A DNA stretch of 6,142 nt from positions 1-6,142 of the forward strand of contig JASLXP010001076.1 in the NCBI GenBank assembly GCA_030740295.1, read 5' to 3'. A program made the translations under genes and the position numbers. Of this stretch, positions 4,791 to 6,142 are shown piece after piece (within the stretch, counting starts at the first letter, position 1; each line of letters starts with the position of its first letter). The notes beneath the pieces are model-generated. The model had not been told where the DNA came from, did no database searches, and was given only the letters and a program-made list of their open reading frames with translations. Source of the DNA: Planctomycetota bacterium. GTDB taxonomy: Bacteria; Planctomycetota; PUPC01; JACPCR01.

Positions 4791-6142
4791 ATGATTAGAG
4801 CCCTGTTCTCACTTTCGCTGCTGTCTCTGATCGCGGCCTCGCTGCTTGCAGAGGAGATGGACGAAGCAGATTTCTACAAAGGCAACTATGCGCCGGATGC
4901 CGACTACGTCCTCGGCGGCGGGCTGATCAAAGATTTGCCAAAGCCGATCAAGGTGCAGGTGCATTACGAGGCGCCGGGCTTTGACGGAACGAGATTCAGC
5001 AAAGTCCCTGCCCCGGGAGTCCACCCGCGCGTCATCATCAGTCCGTCGGACATCGATCGTTTCAGGCAGGTGCATGCCATGGGCGACAAAGCCCCGCGCA
5101 TCTTCCGCATGCAGATGGAACAGATGCGGCGCGATGCCGAAAGCTGGAAGATTCCCCCGAACCACAATTACGGTGGCAGCCCGTGGGGCGAAGACAGCAA
5201 GATCGCCGGCTGGGGTCTGTGCGCGCTGATTACCGAAAATCAGGTGCTCGGGCGTAAGGCCGCGGAGGCCACGGTCAGGCATGCGCTCTACGTCGAGCCC
5301 TGGGCGGATTTGGTCAACAGTCTGCCTGAGACCAGGCCTGTCAAGAATGTGGCTTACGACTTCATTCGCATGGGCCTGAAGTTCGGAGCGGTCGATTACA
5401 GGACCGCCTACTACCAGGGCGGCAAGGAGCGAGTGGAGTCTCTTTTCAAGAAGCACGGCGTGACCCTTGGCGCCAATACGGAGGCTCCCGGGTGTCTGAC
5501 CCTCGGCTGGGAGTACGACTATGCGTATCCGTTCATGACCGATGGGGAGCGCGCCACCGTGCGTCGCGTTATCTCCAAGATCACGTACGGCAAGTTCACT
5601 ACCGGCATGGCGATCCCTGGACAGATGTACATCAACAATCACATGTCCGGATCGGCGAACCAGATCTGCCTGGCCCTGGCCATCGAAGGCGAGGAAGGCT
5701 ATGACCCGCGCATCGCCAAAATGGCCGAATGGAGTCTGACCAACAAGCTCAGCTACGACCTCTCTTCGGACGGTATCACCTACGAAAACACCAAGGGCTT
5801 CATCCCCATGCTGCCCGTCCTGGCCATCGCCCGCCGCCAGGGCGCCAACCATCCGAAGAACCTACTTAAGCACAGCCACCTCCTCGCCCGCGCCAATTCC
5901 AATCTGCAGAACGCCCGCAAGGTCTACTATCGCTACGACGGCGCCTGGCGCCGGCGACCGGACTCAAAGAGAATGGACGAAATCGTCACCGGACTCGACG
6001 AAGAGCGTTACTGGCGCGCATCGGGCGGCAGCGGCTCCGGCGGGCATCTTGAGTTTTGGAGCGTCCTCAAGCACTTCTACCCGGACAACGAGATGGTCGA
6101 CTTTGTCTGGAACTGCAAGCTGCCCGGCAGCCTCAGTTACTA
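4791..6142 (+). CDS. Secreted heparinase II/III-like protein (polysaccharide lyase superfamily), C-terminus beyond the right window edge
   Basis: 450 residues are visible and the frame is still open at the edge. A signal peptide is clear: MIRALFSLSLLSLIAASLLA, with cleavage likely after Ala20, before EEMDEAD. GVHPRVIISPSDIDRFRQV (76-94) is the usual opening of heparinase II/III-like and PL15/PL17/PL21-type proteins. An alpha-helical stretch typical of the (alpha/alpha)6 toroid follows: WEYDYAYPFMTDGERATVRR (240-259), then INNHMSGSANQICLALAIEG (281-300), then SSDGITYENTKGF (325-337). Asn283-His284 and Tyr331 are candidates for the catalytic Asn/His and Tyr of these lyases, which cleave uronate-containing chains by beta-elimination; this is inferred from position in the fold. 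The C-terminal beta-sandwich domain would lie outside the window. The nearest neighbour is the esterase, 484 nt upstream on the same strand. It may be regulated by the leader and hairpin just upstream. A non-catalytic relative cannot be excluded. Confidence 0.86.
   Translation, partial: MIRALFSLSLLSLIAASLLAEEMDEADFYKGNYAPDADYVLGGGLIKDLPKPIKVQVHYEAPGFDGTRFSKVPAPGVHPRVIISPSDIDRFRQVHAMGDKAPRIFRMQMEQMRRDAESWKIPPNHNYGGSPWGEDSKIAGWGLCALITENQVLGRKAAEATVRHALYVEPWADLVNSLPETRPVKNVAYDFIRMGLKFGAVDYRTAYYQGGKERVESLFKKHGVTLGANTEAPGCLTLGWEYDYAYPFMTDGERATVRRVISKITYGKFTTGMAIPGQMYINNHMSGSANQICLALAIEGEEGYDPRIAKMAEWSLTNKLSYDLSSDGITYENTKGFIPMLPVLAIARRQGANHPKNLLKHSHLLARANSNLQNARKVYYRYDGAWRRRPDSKRMDEIVTGLDEERYWRASGGSGSGGHLEFWSVLKHFYPDNEMVDFVWNCKLPGSLSY

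Noticed and set aside
4519..4794. Plus-strand open frames of 77-91 codons
   Set aside because: They read through GC-rich palindromes, giving Arg/Pro/Ala-rich peptides without motif. Only the last nine codons (from 4733) are kept, as a possible leader.
4809..5852. Minus-strand open frame of 347 codons
   Set aside because: Antisense to the lyase-like gene; its Val/Arg/Gly-rich translation is typical of the reverse frame of a GC-rich gene.

Overview
The window is bacterial, GC-rich and gene-sparse. It looks like an accessory segment for breaking down acidic, probably sulfated, polysaccharides. The gene types (a formylglycine sulfatase of the ARSK type, a BNR_4 beta-propeller protein, a heparinase II/III-like lyase and a GASMGG esterase) and the long structured intergenic stretches suggest the Planctomycetota-Verrucomicrobiota-Lentisphaerota group. 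That placement is an inference from content. No ribosomal, tRNA or other phylogenetic marker is present.

Layout. Left block, minus strand, read from right to left: a possible 55-residue ORF (2365-2532) whose stop overlaps the next start as ATGA; a secreted BNR_4 protein (920-2368); then, after 98 nt, a sulfatase (821 down to base 1) cut by the window edge. Between about 2566 and 3466 lies a gene-poor divergent region. It has a 71-nt near-perfect palindrome (2566-2636), scraps of protein-like sequence on the minus strand (2777-3205) that look like decayed genes, and two small hairpins just before the next gene. Right block, plus strand: an alpha/beta-hydrolase esterase (3467-4306); a 484-nt gap full of inverted repeats with a possible 9-residue leader peptide and a hairpin touching the Shine-Dalgarno site; then a secreted heparinase II/III-like protein (from 4791) cut by the right edge after 450 residues.

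How the genes may work together. The sulfatase closely resembles human ARSK, a glucuronate-2-sulfatase. The BNR_4 protein carries two His plus a Tyr/Arg pair with spacing like that I recall for PL24/PL25 ulvan lyases, which also cut next to uronic acids. The gene at 4791 resembles (alpha/alpha)6 uronate lyases. The esterase could remove acyl groups. Together they suggest a small locus acting on a sulfated, uronate-containing glycan: two exported proteins attack the polymer and a sulfatase without a signal peptide finishes fragments in the cytoplasm. The actual substrate cannot be read from the sequence.

The four main genes are secure. The small ORFs, decayed fragments and RNA structures are tentative. 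I found no CRISPR array, tRNA, rRNA, transposase or phage gene.
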